The notes under the pieces are model-generated. The model was not told where the DNA came from and ran no database searches. It saw nothing but the letters and a program-made list of their open reading frames with translations. A stretch of DNA of 64,000 bases from Marchantia polymorpha subsp. ruderalis (lineage: Eukaryota; Streptophyta; Marchantiopsida; Marchantiales; Marchantiaceae): positions 8,392,501-8,456,500 of the forward strand of contig AP031356.1 in the NCBI GenBank assembly GCA_037833965.1, read 5' to 3'. Below, one piece after another: positions 55,010 to 64,000 of this stretch. The position numbers were made by a program, and so were the translations under genes. Within the stretch, counting starts at the first letter, position 1; every line of letters begins with the position of its first letter.

Positions 55010-57461
55010 ACTGTGGGACTGGGAAGGAGTGAGACGAGTCACACCGAGGGCATTGTCGACCCTAGTGACTGTCACGAAGTACAACTCAGTCCCGGCAAGC
55101 GCTTGAAGGTATCAAGCGCAGTGAGAGGAGATGAGTTAAGGAAAGTACAGGCATTCCTTAGCCATTATGTCGACGTCTTCGCCTGGAGGATCGAAGACAT
55201 GAAGGGGATACCTGCCCGGTATGGGGAACACCGTATCGATTTACTGGACGACTCAGTACCCATACGACAGCGCCAGTATCGCCTCAACCCAAAATACTCC
55301 TTGCTAGTTAAAGAGGAGATAGATAAGTACTTGAGCGCTGGTATTATTTACCCTGTGCTCAGCAGTGAGTGGGTGTCACCGATCGTTATCGTACCCAAGA
55401 AGTTGACGGGTAAGATACGAGTGTGTCAGGATTTCCGGAAGTTGAATGCAGCAACACGCAAGGATCATCACCCGTTACCATTCACGGATGCCATTCTAGA
55501 CCATGTCGCAGGACATGAATGTTATAGCTTCCTGGATGGGTTCTCAGGTTACAATCAGGTGTCTATCCGTGAACAGGACAAGGATAAAACTACGTTCACA
55601 ACCGACTGGGGAACTTACGCATACCACAAGATGCCCTTCGGTCTGTGCAACGCGCCTGCCACCTTTCAACGGATGATGACCAATATCTTTCAGGAACAAC
55701 TAAGGAAGTTCCTGGAAATATTCATAGATGACTTCTGTGTCTTTGGGAAGCGGTCTGAACACCTAAGTCACTTGAAGCAGACCTTCGATAAATGTAGAGA
55801 GAGCAGTTTATCACTGCATCCCGAGAAGTGCTTTTTCTTTATGACTAGTGGGATCTTGTTGGGACATCGGGTCTCGGCAGACGGCATTGCGGTGGACATC
55901 GAGAAGGTCAAGGTTATACTCGAGCTTGAGCCACCCACGAATCTAAGAGAGCTGCGAGCATTCCTGGGTCATGTGGGCTACTACCGAAGATTCATACACC
56001 TGTATGCAATACTGGCGGCGGACCTGACCAAGTTGTTGAAGAAGGACGAGCCTTATGCTTGGGGTGCGAACCAGCAGTCAGCATTTGAGACTCTTAAAGC
56101 GAAACTCACGACTGCTCCCGTACTAAGGAGTCCAGACTGGAATCGACCATTCCATGTTTACGTTGACAACTCTGCATTCGCCATCGGTGTAGTACTGAGT
56201 CAAAAGGATGACAACAAAAAGGACTACCCGATCTACTTCGCGAGCCGACAGCTGTCTCTAGCAGAGCGGAAGTACACCACGACAGAGAGAGAAGCGTTGG
56301 GGATGGTGTACTCCTGTAAAAAGTTCCGTCACTACCTAATCTGCTACGAGTTTGTGTTCCATGTGGACCACTACGCATTGCAACACCTAGTCAAGAAAGC
56401 CGACCTATCCGGTCGGATCGCCAGGTGGGTGTTGTTACTACAAGAGTTCACCTACACAGTCCAGACCAGGAAAGGGGTGCACCACGAAAATGCGGATTAC
56501 TTGTCCCGATTATGGACCCAGCCGACAGAGGAGGAATTGGTGGACGATTTTCCAGATGAAGAGTTATTTCAGTTGTCTGCAGGACATGAGTCCCGCTATG
56601 CCGACCTGTATCGATATCTGCTAACCCTCCAGTGTCCCGAAGGCATGGATTTGGAACAGCGAACTGTCTTTATTCATAAGGCAGGCCCGTACCAACTCCA
56701 GCAGGGGGTTTTGTTCAAGAAGATGGCAGATGAGCGCTTATGCAGATGCCTGGAGGAATCAGAGGTACCAAGAATAGTGAGTGCGATGCATACAGAGGAG
56801 GCGGGTGGACACTATGCCACCAGGAACACGGTCACAAAGATCCTAAATGCGGGGTATTGGTGGCCGACCATGTTTAAGGATGTTCTCGATTACATCCGCA
56901 AGTGCGACAGTTGCCAGAGGACGGGGAGACCGACGCCTACAACACGCTGGCCCCTGACTCCCATCATGCCTCTAGCACCTTTCGAAAAGTGGGGTATTGA
57001 CTTTGTAGGGCCGATACAACCAGTGACTAGAAGTACACGAAGGCGCTACATTCTGGTAGCAACGGACTACGCCACCAAAATGGTAGAGGCCAGGGCCACC
57101 AGAAGGGATGATGCTGCCACAGTGGCAGCATTCTTGTTTGAGTCGATCATCACACGCTACGGATTTCCCTTAGAGCTAGTCAGCGACCGGGGCACGCATT
57201 TTCTGAATCAGATCATCGAAGATCTGACACGGTATTTCCACATCAAGCACCGGAAGACTACTCCATACAATCCCAAGGCAAATGGACTGACGGAGAAGTC
57301 CAATGGTCTGCTGTGTAAAATACTACTCAAGGTCACGGTGAATCACGCTCACGACTGGGATACGAAGCTAGCAGCCGCTCTATGGGCGTACCGCACAGCT
57401 GAGAAGATCACGACCTGCAACCTCCGGGCTGACTCTCACTCAGGTTTACCTCTGATGGCTT
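55004..57461 (+). pseudogene. Gy1 pol: reverse transcriptase, RNase H, integrase (truncated)
   Basis: It is in the same frame as the upstream gag-protease and separated from it only by the TAG. The first ATG is at 55199, inside conserved sequence (FAWRIEDM), so the part before it cannot come from normal initiation. RT motifs: LPFTDAILD, YSFLDGFSGYNQ, KMPFGLCNAPATFQ and the catalytic FIDDFCVF. RNase H: FHVYVDNSAFAIG and TTEREAL. Integrase: a zinc-binding His-His-Cys-Cys region (GGHYA, then CDSCQ) and a DDE core (GIDFVGP, SDRGTHF, NGLTEKSN). Past about 57410 the match to integrase is lost. No frameshift in RT or RNase H. Confidence 0.88.
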
Positions 57462-58273
57462 TGTGGTAGCGCATCATGGTTCTAGAAGACTAAGATTCAT
57501 ACTCTCACTCATGTCCCAAACACCTTCTCTTACAAACTCTCATGTATCACTCCAACTCACACACAACTCTCCTCACATCACCCTCTTCACATAAATGCAA
57601 ACACACGTCGATACTCCAAGATACTCAAAAACTTCACTCCTTCATTACTGAAACAAGTCCTCACACATGACTCTCCAAACTTGCTTGAGAGGTGCTACTC
57701 TACCTCTCTATTTATACTACTTGAGAAGTTACCATAGTAACATGTGGTAATTTCTCCTAACTTACTTTTACCTAGGTAAGTTTGACTAACCTTCTCTACG
57801 TGGCAACATGCCATTGGCCTACCTAAACCTTCTAGAAGCTTCTGGAATCCAAGGTTGAGGTGGCGACATGCCATTTGAAGCTTTTAAACTTCTACAAGCT
57901 TCCTAGCCACTAAGTCAACATTAGACTTAGTCTAGCCAATCATCTTTCATACATTTAGTCAAACCAATCAAATCCAAGCTTCTAGTCAAATATCTAATCC
58001 CTTGGAATCTAGAACTTTTGTATAAGACAAAATAGAAGTGCTCACTCCTTGTAAAGGACAAAATAGAAGTGCTCACTCCATTCTTCTAGAACTCCGCTAA
58101 TTACTCCGCCAACTATAGACATTGTAGCTAAACTTAGTCATGACTAGATAAACTTAGTTATAACTAACTAGTTTAGTCATAACTAGCTAGTCTTAGCTAT
58201 GCCTTGGCTAATCATCCTTATTCCCTTGACCACTTCTAAGACTTAGTACATATGTGCAACAACCGGTCTTACA
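57462..58273 (-). repeat. Gy2 3' LTR
   Basis: Read on the minus strand, it begins TGTAAGACCGG right after the polypurine tract and is proposed to end CTACCACA at 57462, giving TGT...ACA ends and about 812 bp. It contains a 23-bp direct duplication (ACAAAATAGAAGTGCTCACT at about 58026 and 58058) and TAGTCATAACTA-type repeats. The left boundary is inferred from terminal symmetry because the other LTR is out of view. Confidence 0.65.
57708..57720 (-). promoter_or_regulatory. Gy2 LTR TATA box
   Basis: The minus strand reads AGTATAAATAGAGAGG, a canonical plant TATA box, about 555 bases into the LTR, the expected U3/R position. Confidence 0.7.
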
Positions 58274-58289
58274 TTTACCCCCGGACCAA
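58274..58289 (-). promoter_or_regulatory. Gy2 polypurine tract
   Basis: The minus strand reads TTGGTCCGGGGGTAAA immediately before the LTR start TGTAAGACC. It is the plus-strand primer site expected at this place. Confidence 0.7.
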
Positions 58290-58296
58290 GATTTCA

Positions 58297-61200
58297 CTAC
58301 GCCCTCGGAGTGAAAGAATCTGATCTTCGATGGAATAACTTCAACTTGTCGTGGTTGACTCGATCGAAGTGACGTCCTCCTAACTCCTTGATGTCATAAG
58401 TGAAATTTCCCCACACCTTCTCAACTATGAAAGGTCCAAAATACTTAGGAAGAAACTTTTTCCTAGCTCTCTTGTATCTAATTGCATCAAAGAGCATCAC
58501 CCAATCACCTTCCTTGAACGGCTTCAAGTTCTGGTTTCCACTTCGTTTGTCGTGATACTTCTTCTGCAACTGTTGAGCCCGCTCCACTCGTACCATGGCT
58601 AATGCTCGAGCTTCCTCCAACTCCATCAATTGTTGTTGGCGAGACTTGATGGCTTCTGCTCCATTTGATTTCTTCAACCTTTGCTGGATTGTTGTGAATG
58701 TTGTCAAGTCAAACTGTATGGGAAGTTTTGACTCAACTCCATACACCATCCGAAAAGGTGAGTATCCGGTAGATGTCTTCCATGTTGTGCGATACTCCCA
58801 TAAGATAGCATGGAGCCTCTTGTCCCAATTGTGTTTACTCCCGTCCATGTCTGCATCCTTGGCCAACATCATACACAAAGTGTAGTTGGTCCGCTCCGCC
58901 AACCCGTTAGCGTTAGGTTTGTAGGAAGTGGTTACTCGAGCCTTGATGGAAAAGTGCTCCAACATAGCTTGAATCATACTTCCCACAAATTCTCCTCCTC
59001 TATCTGATACTAACTCCAATGGACAACCAAATCGAGTAATGATTCTCTCATATAAAAATCTACCAACCTCCTTCTCATTAGTAGATTTAAGTGGTCTTGC
59101 CTCTACCCACTTCGTAAGATAATCTGTAGCTATCACAATGAACTTATTCCCTCGAGGAGTAAGATTCAAAGGACCTACAAAATCTATTCCCCACTTTTCA
59201 AAAGGACCTAACACTGGTACAGAAATCATAGGAGGGGTTTTCATGGACTTTTTAGCAAAAGCTTGACACACATCACAACTTTTGCAATATTCCACACAAT
59301 CCTTAAAAATACCCTTCCAATGATAACCAGCATCAAGAATTTTGAAGGCAGTTACCTTCCCCGCAAAATGTCCTCCACATACTGCACCATCATGAAACTC
59401 CTTCATGAGTTGTAGTGCCTCTCCTCTCCCAACCGCCCTTCGTAGAAGTCCGTCAGCTCCTTGATGAAAAAGTACCTTCTCCATGATCATATAAGGTTGA
59501 CATCTCTTCACTAATGCATTTTTCTCCCTTTGATGCATTCCTTGAGGAAACTCTCCTCTAGAGATGAAATCCCAAATTTCCTTGTACTCCTCCGGTACTG
59601 TTGTCACCGTGTCCATGACTAGCAAGTCCTCATCCGGAAAGGTGTCATCTACTGACTGATCTCCTCCATCATCATATGCTCTCGACATCAAATCCGCATT
59701 AGCATGCTTCTTTCCAGGTCTATCCTCAATGGTATAATCAAACTCTGCTAGTAGTAGCTTCCATCTAGCTATCCTCCCTTCAGCATTAGGCTTGTTGAAA
59801 ATGTATTTCAAAGCCTTATGATCAGTCACTATAGTGAATCTCCCACCCAACAAATAATGTCGAAACTTCTTAAGTGAGAAGATTACAGCTAACGCCTCTC
59901 TCTCTGTCACTGAGTAGTTCTTCTCCGCTTGAACCATTTGTCTACTAGCATAGGCAATTGGATGATCATGCTTTTCATCATCTAATTGACTCAAGGTGCA
60001 TCCTACAGCAATATTTGATGCATCTGTGTAGAGAATGAAAGGTTTACCCCAATCCGGTTTCGCCAAAATTGGAGCCGTCACCAACGCCTTCTTGAGAACT
60101 TCGAACGCCGTCTTTGCAGCTTCATCCTTGAAAATGAGTTCGTACTCCACTCCCTTCTTCATGTAATTTGTCAAGGCATGAGCTTTGTTGGAGAAGGACA
60201 AGATGAACCGTCGATAGTACCCCACCATACCAAGGAATTGCCTCAACTTGGTTAAAGTCGCCGGAAAAGGTAACTCCATGATCCGTGTCACCTTCTCTGG
60301 GTCCACCGCTATACCATTCTTGGAGATGATATGCCCCAACAATAGGCCTTCCTCACATCCAAAAATGCATTTTTCTGGATTGAGTGAAGCCTTAGCTTCC
60401 TCCAGCCGTTGAAGTATTTTGATCAAATGATCAAAATGATCCGCTTTCCTCCCGTAAACACAAAAATCATCTATGAAATCCCTTACAAACTTTCCAATGA
60501 AAGGTTCAAACACTCTATTCATGAACCTTTGAAAAGTGGCAGGAGCATTACATAGACCAAACGGCATCACTCTAAAAGCGAAGGTTCCCCATGGAGTAGT
60601 AAAAGTTGTTTTGAGTTGGTCTTCTAAGGCAATTTGGATTTGGTTATAGCCACTATAACCATCTCCAAAACTATACCACTCATGGCCAGCAACCTCCTCT
60701 AGAATCTCATCTATGAAAGGCAAGGGATAGTAGTCTTTCTTTGTGACAGCATTCAACTTTTTGTAATCTACGCACACTCGTAGCTTACCATTCTTCTTCT
60801 TCACTATCACAATTGGAGACACCCATTCAGAATTTTCTACCTCGTAGATGAAGCCAGCCTCCTTGAGCTTGTCGATCTCCTCCTTCACCACAAGAGCCGT
60901 AGGTGGATTTATTCGGCGTTGCTTTTGCCGAATAGGACGAGCTTTCTCCTCCAACTCGATGCGATGAGTCTCCAACGTCACATGCTTAAGATCCTTGTAA
61001 CTAAAGGCAAAAACATGAATATATTTGCGAAATATATCCAGAAACTTTGCCTTTTCCTCCTTGGTAACCTTGGGACCAAACCTGAGAGTGGACAGTCGTC
61101 GACACACCTCCTCTTCGCTCATCTCCACTTTGTCAGGATCTTTCTTCACTCCAGGCCTAGGCAACAACTCCATGGCAGCAATGACTTGTACTTGAACATT

Positions 61201-63069
61201 ATCATCAGAAGAGTACTCCGATGATGTTTCTTGATCAGAAGTTGAGATGTCTGTGTCAACTTCTGAAAAGCTACCACTCTCTTCACTCTCAGATTCCCAA
61301 TACTCGTCAGTTGGTCTATCTGAGTCAGTGGTGGATTCCCCTCCTCTCGTCAAAGGAACCTTAACTCGATGGTTCTTTGGGCCTATCCTCAAATAGCCCT
61401 TGTGCCATCGGTCCGTAGTCCTTACCGCCCTCAACCAAGGACGTCCCAACAGCAAGTCGTAGCTAGCTTCCTTGAGAATTTGGAAGGAAAGCAAAGTTTG
61501 CACTCCCCTCACACTAACCACAACTTTGTCTACCACCCCCAGTGGTCTTACCTTCTGTTTGTTGGCCATACCAACAATTATGCTAGAAGGTCTAGAAGGT
61601 TGCATACCCAACTTCTGCATCAACCTCTCAGACATGGCATTCACAGCCGATCCACCATCAACCAACACATCTGATACATCATGTCCATTGATCCTCACTT
61701 CGATCTTTGAAGCATGTGTACATACCTCCGAAGCAGCCGCATCCACCACCCCAACTCCCACATTGGTCATGTGAGCCTTCCCCTTAGATTTCCGCTTCTT
61801 GGTCCTTGTGGAGATAAGACCTCCTCTTAACTCCTTCCGAATGGCTGGATTCAAGGCAATCAGCTGACCAACTGTTATATTGGCCTTCTGATTTCCTACA
61901 TCCTCCACCACGTCATACTTAGCTTGAGAAGATGAAATGGAAAAGTCATCCATGCCCAACTTCTTCCTTGGTACTCTTGGTTGACTCACTCCACTTGACC
62001 GTGTACTTCGACTTGGCGTGTCCTCCATGAAAATCGACTCGTCCGCAAATCGGGCCCGCTTCTTCTCATGAGCAAGGATATCCACTTTCGATTTTGAGCT
62101 CTCCCCTTTCTCAAAAGTGCATTGATGAGGGAATACATCAATGGATGCTACTCCCTTATCCTTGGCTTGTTGCGTGGCCGGTGCATTGTTGTTGTGCCGA
62201 ACTCCATCATGTTGTCGAGGGTTAGGACAATTCCTCTGAAAATGAGGACCTCCACAAGAAAAGCAAGAAACCGCAAAGTTTCCTGAAGGTGGATTTCCTC
62301 TTGGAGGATAATTTCCATACCCCCTAGAGCCTCCTACTACGTTCTGATTCCTCTTCTCCCACAACTGTACTACATTGATCTTGAGATCTGCTAGAGTCTC
62401 CGTGATAGATTTCAACTCATTTTGAAAATCCACACTAGGATTCGCTATCGTGGATGAAGTAGAAGTGTTTGAAACAATAGACCTTCCTACAACCGGTGGA
62501 GCTACTTCTCTAGCCACCAAGCTAGAATCATCATCTTCTAAGCTCTCCTCCATTCTAATAGCAATTCGAATGGCTTCAGCCTTAGAAGAGGGCTTCTCGT
62601 ATCTCACCTTACTTCGAATCTCTGGTCTCAAACCTCCAACGAAGTTCTTCATGAGCATCGCCCTTATCCCCACCATTGTAGCATCCACTTCGTCTCCGCC
62701 CTTCCTCAACACCACGTGGAATCTAGATTCCAACTTCTCGGTTCTCTCCACATAGGTCCTCACCTTCTCGTTCTCTCCTTGTTTCAAGAAGGTGACCTCA
62801 CACATCAACTTTTCATAACTTTCACTGGGAAGAAAGTTTTCGATCAGGTTCTCCGTTAATGTCTCCCACGTGTCGTCCTCCGAATGCTCCCTCTTGTACT
62901 CCTTGTACCACTTGAGAGCAGAATCCTCCAAGAAATCCGGCAAAAGCATAGCCCACTCGTCTTTCTTCCTCTCATTGTTTCCTATGCAAGCCCTCTTGAA
63001 GTCCCTAACAAAAGCTTCTACATCCTCATTCTCCCTCCCATAAAATACCGGAAGCTTCCCCATTTCCAA
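58297..63069 (-). CDS. Gy2 gag-pol polyprotein, intact
   Basis: This single frame has 1590 residues, with ATG at 63067-63069. Order: gag (about 1-190, WYKEYKREHSEDDTWETL); a short zinc knuckle CFSCGGPHFQRNC near residue 270 with one residue fewer than CX2CX4HX4C; aspartic protease (LVDGGSAVNAM near 475, LLGRPWL); reverse transcriptase (SFGDGYSGYNQ, MPFGLCNAPATFQ, catalytic FIDDFCVYG); RNase H (FILYTDASNIAVG, VTDHKAL); integrase zinc finger (HDGAVCGGHFAG, CDVCQ) and DDE core (GIDFVGP, SDRGGEF, NGLAERTN); and a C-terminal GPY/F-type segment (KYFGPFIVEKV). No chromodomain. It would copy and integrate the element. All catalytic residues I can see are present and no stop or frameshift interrupts it. 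Confidence 0.93.
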   Translation of the reverse strand: MEMGKLPVFYGRENEDVEAFVRDFKRACIGNNERKKDEWAMLLPDFLEDSALKWYKEYKREHSEDDTWETLTENLIENFLPSESYEKLMCEVTFLKQGENEKVRTYVERTEKLESRFHVVLRKGGDEVDATMVGIRAMLMKNFVGGLRPEIRSKVRYEKPSSKAEAIRIAIRMEESLEDDDSSLVAREVAPPVVGRSIVSNTSTSSTIANPSVDFQNELKSITETLADLKINVVQLWEKRNQNVVGGSRGYGNYPPRGNPPSGNFAVSCFSCGGPHFQRNCPNPRQHDGVRHNNNAPATQQAKDKGVASIDVFPHQCTFEKGESSKSKVDILAHEKKRARFADESIFMEDTPSRSTRSSGVSQPRVPRKKLGMDDFSISSSQAKYDVVEDVGNQKANITVGQLIALNPAIRKELRGGLISTRTKKRKSKGKAHMTNVGVGVVDAAASEVCTHASKIEVRINGHDVSDVLVDGGSAVNAMSERLMQKLGMQPSRPSSIIVGMANKQKVRPLGVVDKVVVSVRGVQTLLSFQILKEASYDLLLGRPWLRAVRTTDRWHKGYLRIGPKNHRVKVPLTRGGESTTDSDRPTDEYWESESEESGSFSEVDTDISTSDQETSSEYSSDDNVQVQVIAAMELLPRPGVKKDPDKVEMSEEEVCRRLSTLRFGPKVTKEEKAKFLDIFRKYIHVFAFSYKDLKHVTLETHRIELEEKARPIRQKQRRINPPTALVVKEEIDKLKEAGFIYEVENSEWVSPIVIVKKKNGKLRVCVDYKKLNAVTKKDYYPLPFIDEILEEVAGHEWYSFGDGYSGYNQIQIALEDQLKTTFTTPWGTFAFRVMPFGLCNAPATFQRFMNRVFEPFIGKFVRDFIDDFCVYGRKADHFDHLIKILQRLEEAKASLNPEKCIFGCEEGLLLGHIISKNGIAVDPEKVTRIMELPFPATLTKLRQFLGMVGYYRRFILSFSNKAHALTNYMKKGVEYELIFKDEAAKTAFEVLKKALVTAPILAKPDWGKPFILYTDASNIAVGCTLSQLDDEKHDHPIAYASRQMVQAEKNYSVTEREALAVIFSLKKFRHYLLGGRFTIVTDHKALKYIFNKPNAEGRIARWKLLLAEFDYTIEDRPGKKHANADLMSRAYDDGGDQSVDDTFPDEDLLVMDTVTTVPEEYKEIWDFISRGEFPQGMHQREKNALVKRCQPYMIMEKVLFHQGADGLLRRAVGRGEALQLMKEFHDGAVCGGHFAGKVTAFKILDAGYHWKGIFKDCVEYCKSCDVCQAFAKKSMKTPPMISVPVLGPFEKWGIDFVGPLNLTPRGNKFIVIATDYLTKWVEARPLKSTNEKEVGRFLYERIITRFGCPLELVSDRGGEFVGSMIQAMLEHFSIKARVTTSYKPNANGLAERTNYTLCMMLAKDADMDGSKHNWDKRLHAILWEYRTTWKTSTGYSPFRMVYGVESKLPIQFDLTTFTTIQQRLKKSNGAEAIKSRQQQLMELEEARALAMVRVERAQQLQKKYHDKRSGNQNLKPFKEGDWVMLFDAIRYKRARKKFLPKYFGPFIVEKVWGNFTYDIKELGGRHFDRVNHDKLKLFHRRSDSFTPRA

Positions 63070-63073
63070 CTAA

Positions 63074-63108
63074 TTTTTTTTTTTTTTTTTTTTTTTTTCT
63101 ATTGGAAA
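63074..63108 (-). repeat. A35 tract just before the Gy2 gag start
   Basis: The plus strand has 35 consecutive T; on the sense strand of Gy2 this is A35, ending 4 to 5 bases before a short TTGGAA and the gag ATG. It lies between the upstream zinc-knuckle frame and gag. Confidence 0.95.
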
Positions 63109-63110
63109 TT

Positions 63111-63734
63111 TATATGGGGCTTCCTAATACAATATAAACAACACTAACTCCATCCTTGAGTAATTCATCAAAGGAAACACAAAAGGAATTGGTTGTTCCA
63201 AGATAGCCAAAGCTCTCTCCTCTCCTAGGCATACGATGAGTCTTACCCTCATCATCATCTTCTCCATCATTCGAATGATGATCTCCATCTTCAGTTGGAG
63301 CTTGAACCCGCTGAGGTCACTTTCTCTGTTTCAGCACTTAGCTTGCCGTCAAACCCTTCCACAAGTGATTCCAGAAGTGCCTTCACTCCGCTGCATTCGT
63401 GTCCCGCTGGTAGCCCAATCACTCCGCAATTGTCACAGAAGGTGGCGCTTTGGGATTCATGTGGCGATGATGGTCCCAAGTGAAGTTTCAAATCTCCCAA
63501 GTTCCTCTTGCTCCTCAATCTTCTATCTTTGTTCCGCAGGGAACAATTGACAACCTTATGGCCCTCCTCTCCACAATAAAAACAAGTTTCACGTTTGACT
63601 CTTGGAGATTGACTCACTACTCTTTCTTCAAACTCCACCTTGAATTCTCTTGTATTGGAGCCTAAAGACACTATAACATCCAAGCCTTGAGGTACTTTGG
63701 ATAACCTAACCTTCCAACCTTCTTGTTCACTCAT
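63111..63734 (-). CDS. Upstream zinc-knuckle frame of Gy2 leader
   Basis: The frame 63734-63291 (147 codons) encodes basic sequence, a zinc knuckle CFYCGEEGHKVVNC (a standard CX2CX4HX4C) and a second Cys/His group (CDNCGVIGLPAGHEC). It stops after GSSSN. One base over, the next frame continues plausibly as an acidic then polar stretch (HHSNDGEDDDEGKTHR, later CVSFDELLKDGVSVV) to a stop at about 63111. So there may be a frameshift or a short intron near 63295. The segment before the knuckle recalls ORF1 proteins of plant LINEs, but it could equally be an accessory frame of Gy2. Function not assigned. Confidence 0.45.
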
Positions 63735-64000
63735 TTTCCCATAAGGTAGAAACCACTCAAAAGACCTCTCCCAGAAACGCTATCTACTTGACGAAAACTG
63801 TGAATAAAGAAATCAAAAACTTTTGCTTTGTTATCTTGCTTTTGTACCCCCTCAACTTCAAATCAACATAACTTCGTCTCTAGACGTGATCTTTCAGTGA
63901 AATTTTGACTCAAACGTAGCTTATCTTCCAATACACACTCGTACGAAGTTTCAAAGCCTAAATTGAAATACAGAAAAAGTAATCAACTCTGTACAAACTT
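63735..64000. other. Leader sequence of Gy2 or target DNA, no gene seen
   Basis: AT-rich sequence upstream of the zinc-knuckle frame. No primer-binding site or LTR end was recognised. Confidence 0.4.

Larger units (their letters stand above)
54146..57461 (+). mobile_element. Ty3/gypsy element Gy1, internal fragment
   Basis: It contains the end of gag/protease, reverse transcriptase, RNase H and most of integrase. Both LTRs and most of gag are missing. The left break is in GLL piece t, and the right break is where the LTR of Gy2 starts. It has no chromodomain in what remains. It is related to Gy2 but clearly a different lineage. Confidence 0.88.
57462..64000 (-). mobile_element. Ty3/gypsy element Gy2, 3' LTR to 5' leader
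   Basis: On the minus strand it reads leader, an upstream zinc-knuckle frame, a poly-A tract, gag-pol, polypurine tract and 3' LTR. The 5' LTR (which would end GGTCTTACA on the plus strand) is not found before 64000, so the element runs off the window. It is inserted in the integrase region of Gy1. The uninterrupted gag-pol suggests recent activity. Confidence 0.85.

Noticed and set aside
57462..57474. Gy2 LTR end TGTGGTAG resembling the GLL terminus TGTGGTA
   Set aside because: The match is short, on the opposite side of the element, and TG-rich ends are common in integrase-mobilised elements.

Overview
This is nuclear DNA of a land plant. The style of the repeat-encoded proteins and of the receptor-like protein makes me think of a bryophyte, most likely a liverwort such as Marchantia; that is recollection, not proof. 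No rRNA, tRNA, CRISPR array or bacterial feature was seen. About four fifths of the window is transposable-element DNA.

Layout. (1) 1-24241 is a nest of at least eight copies or pieces of one element family, here called GLL (giant-LTR-like). Copy a (+) holds copies b (-) and c (-); c is in turn split by d (+), e (-) and f (-). Five-base target duplications prove the order for c (GCGCA), d (AGAAC) and f (ATGCT). (2) 24242-36410 is mostly single-copy DNA: a broken cytochrome P450 gene, a large leucine-rich-repeat receptor-like protein gene (28360-33765) with 33 perfectly phased 69-bp repeats, the decayed 3' end of a Ty1/copia element with one LTR, and AT-rich spacer. (3) 36411-54145 is a second, more eroded nest of GLL pieces (i to t). 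(4) 54146-57461 is a 5'-truncated Ty3/gypsy element (Gy1) whose protease and polymerase frames are separated by one UAG in a textbook readthrough context. (5) 57462-64000 is a second Ty3/gypsy element (Gy2) on the minus strand, with an intact 1590-residue gag-pol frame; its 5' LTR lies beyond the right edge.

The GLL family is the most interesting content. Complete copies are about 4.9-5.4 kb, start TGTGGTAMCCCAC, end GTGGGTTATTACA, make 5-bp target duplications and have no pol gene and no repeated ends. Each carries one frame of about 1050 codons: a conserved domain around the motif LDFLLWGWN, a disordered proline/alanine-rich middle and a C-terminal coiled coil. A TATA box lies just after the stop codon, followed by a hairpin that covaries between subfamilies, then about 1 kb ending in a U5-like segment. 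The simplest reading is that each copy is a giant solo LTR with a gene in its U3. The alternative is an LTR-less element with short inverted ends. Subfamilies carry their own dense palindromes inside the leader and coding region.

GLL genes in the window are nearly all broken; copy e is the best preserved. The receptor-like protein gene and the Gy2 polyprotein are the only long frames that look intact.
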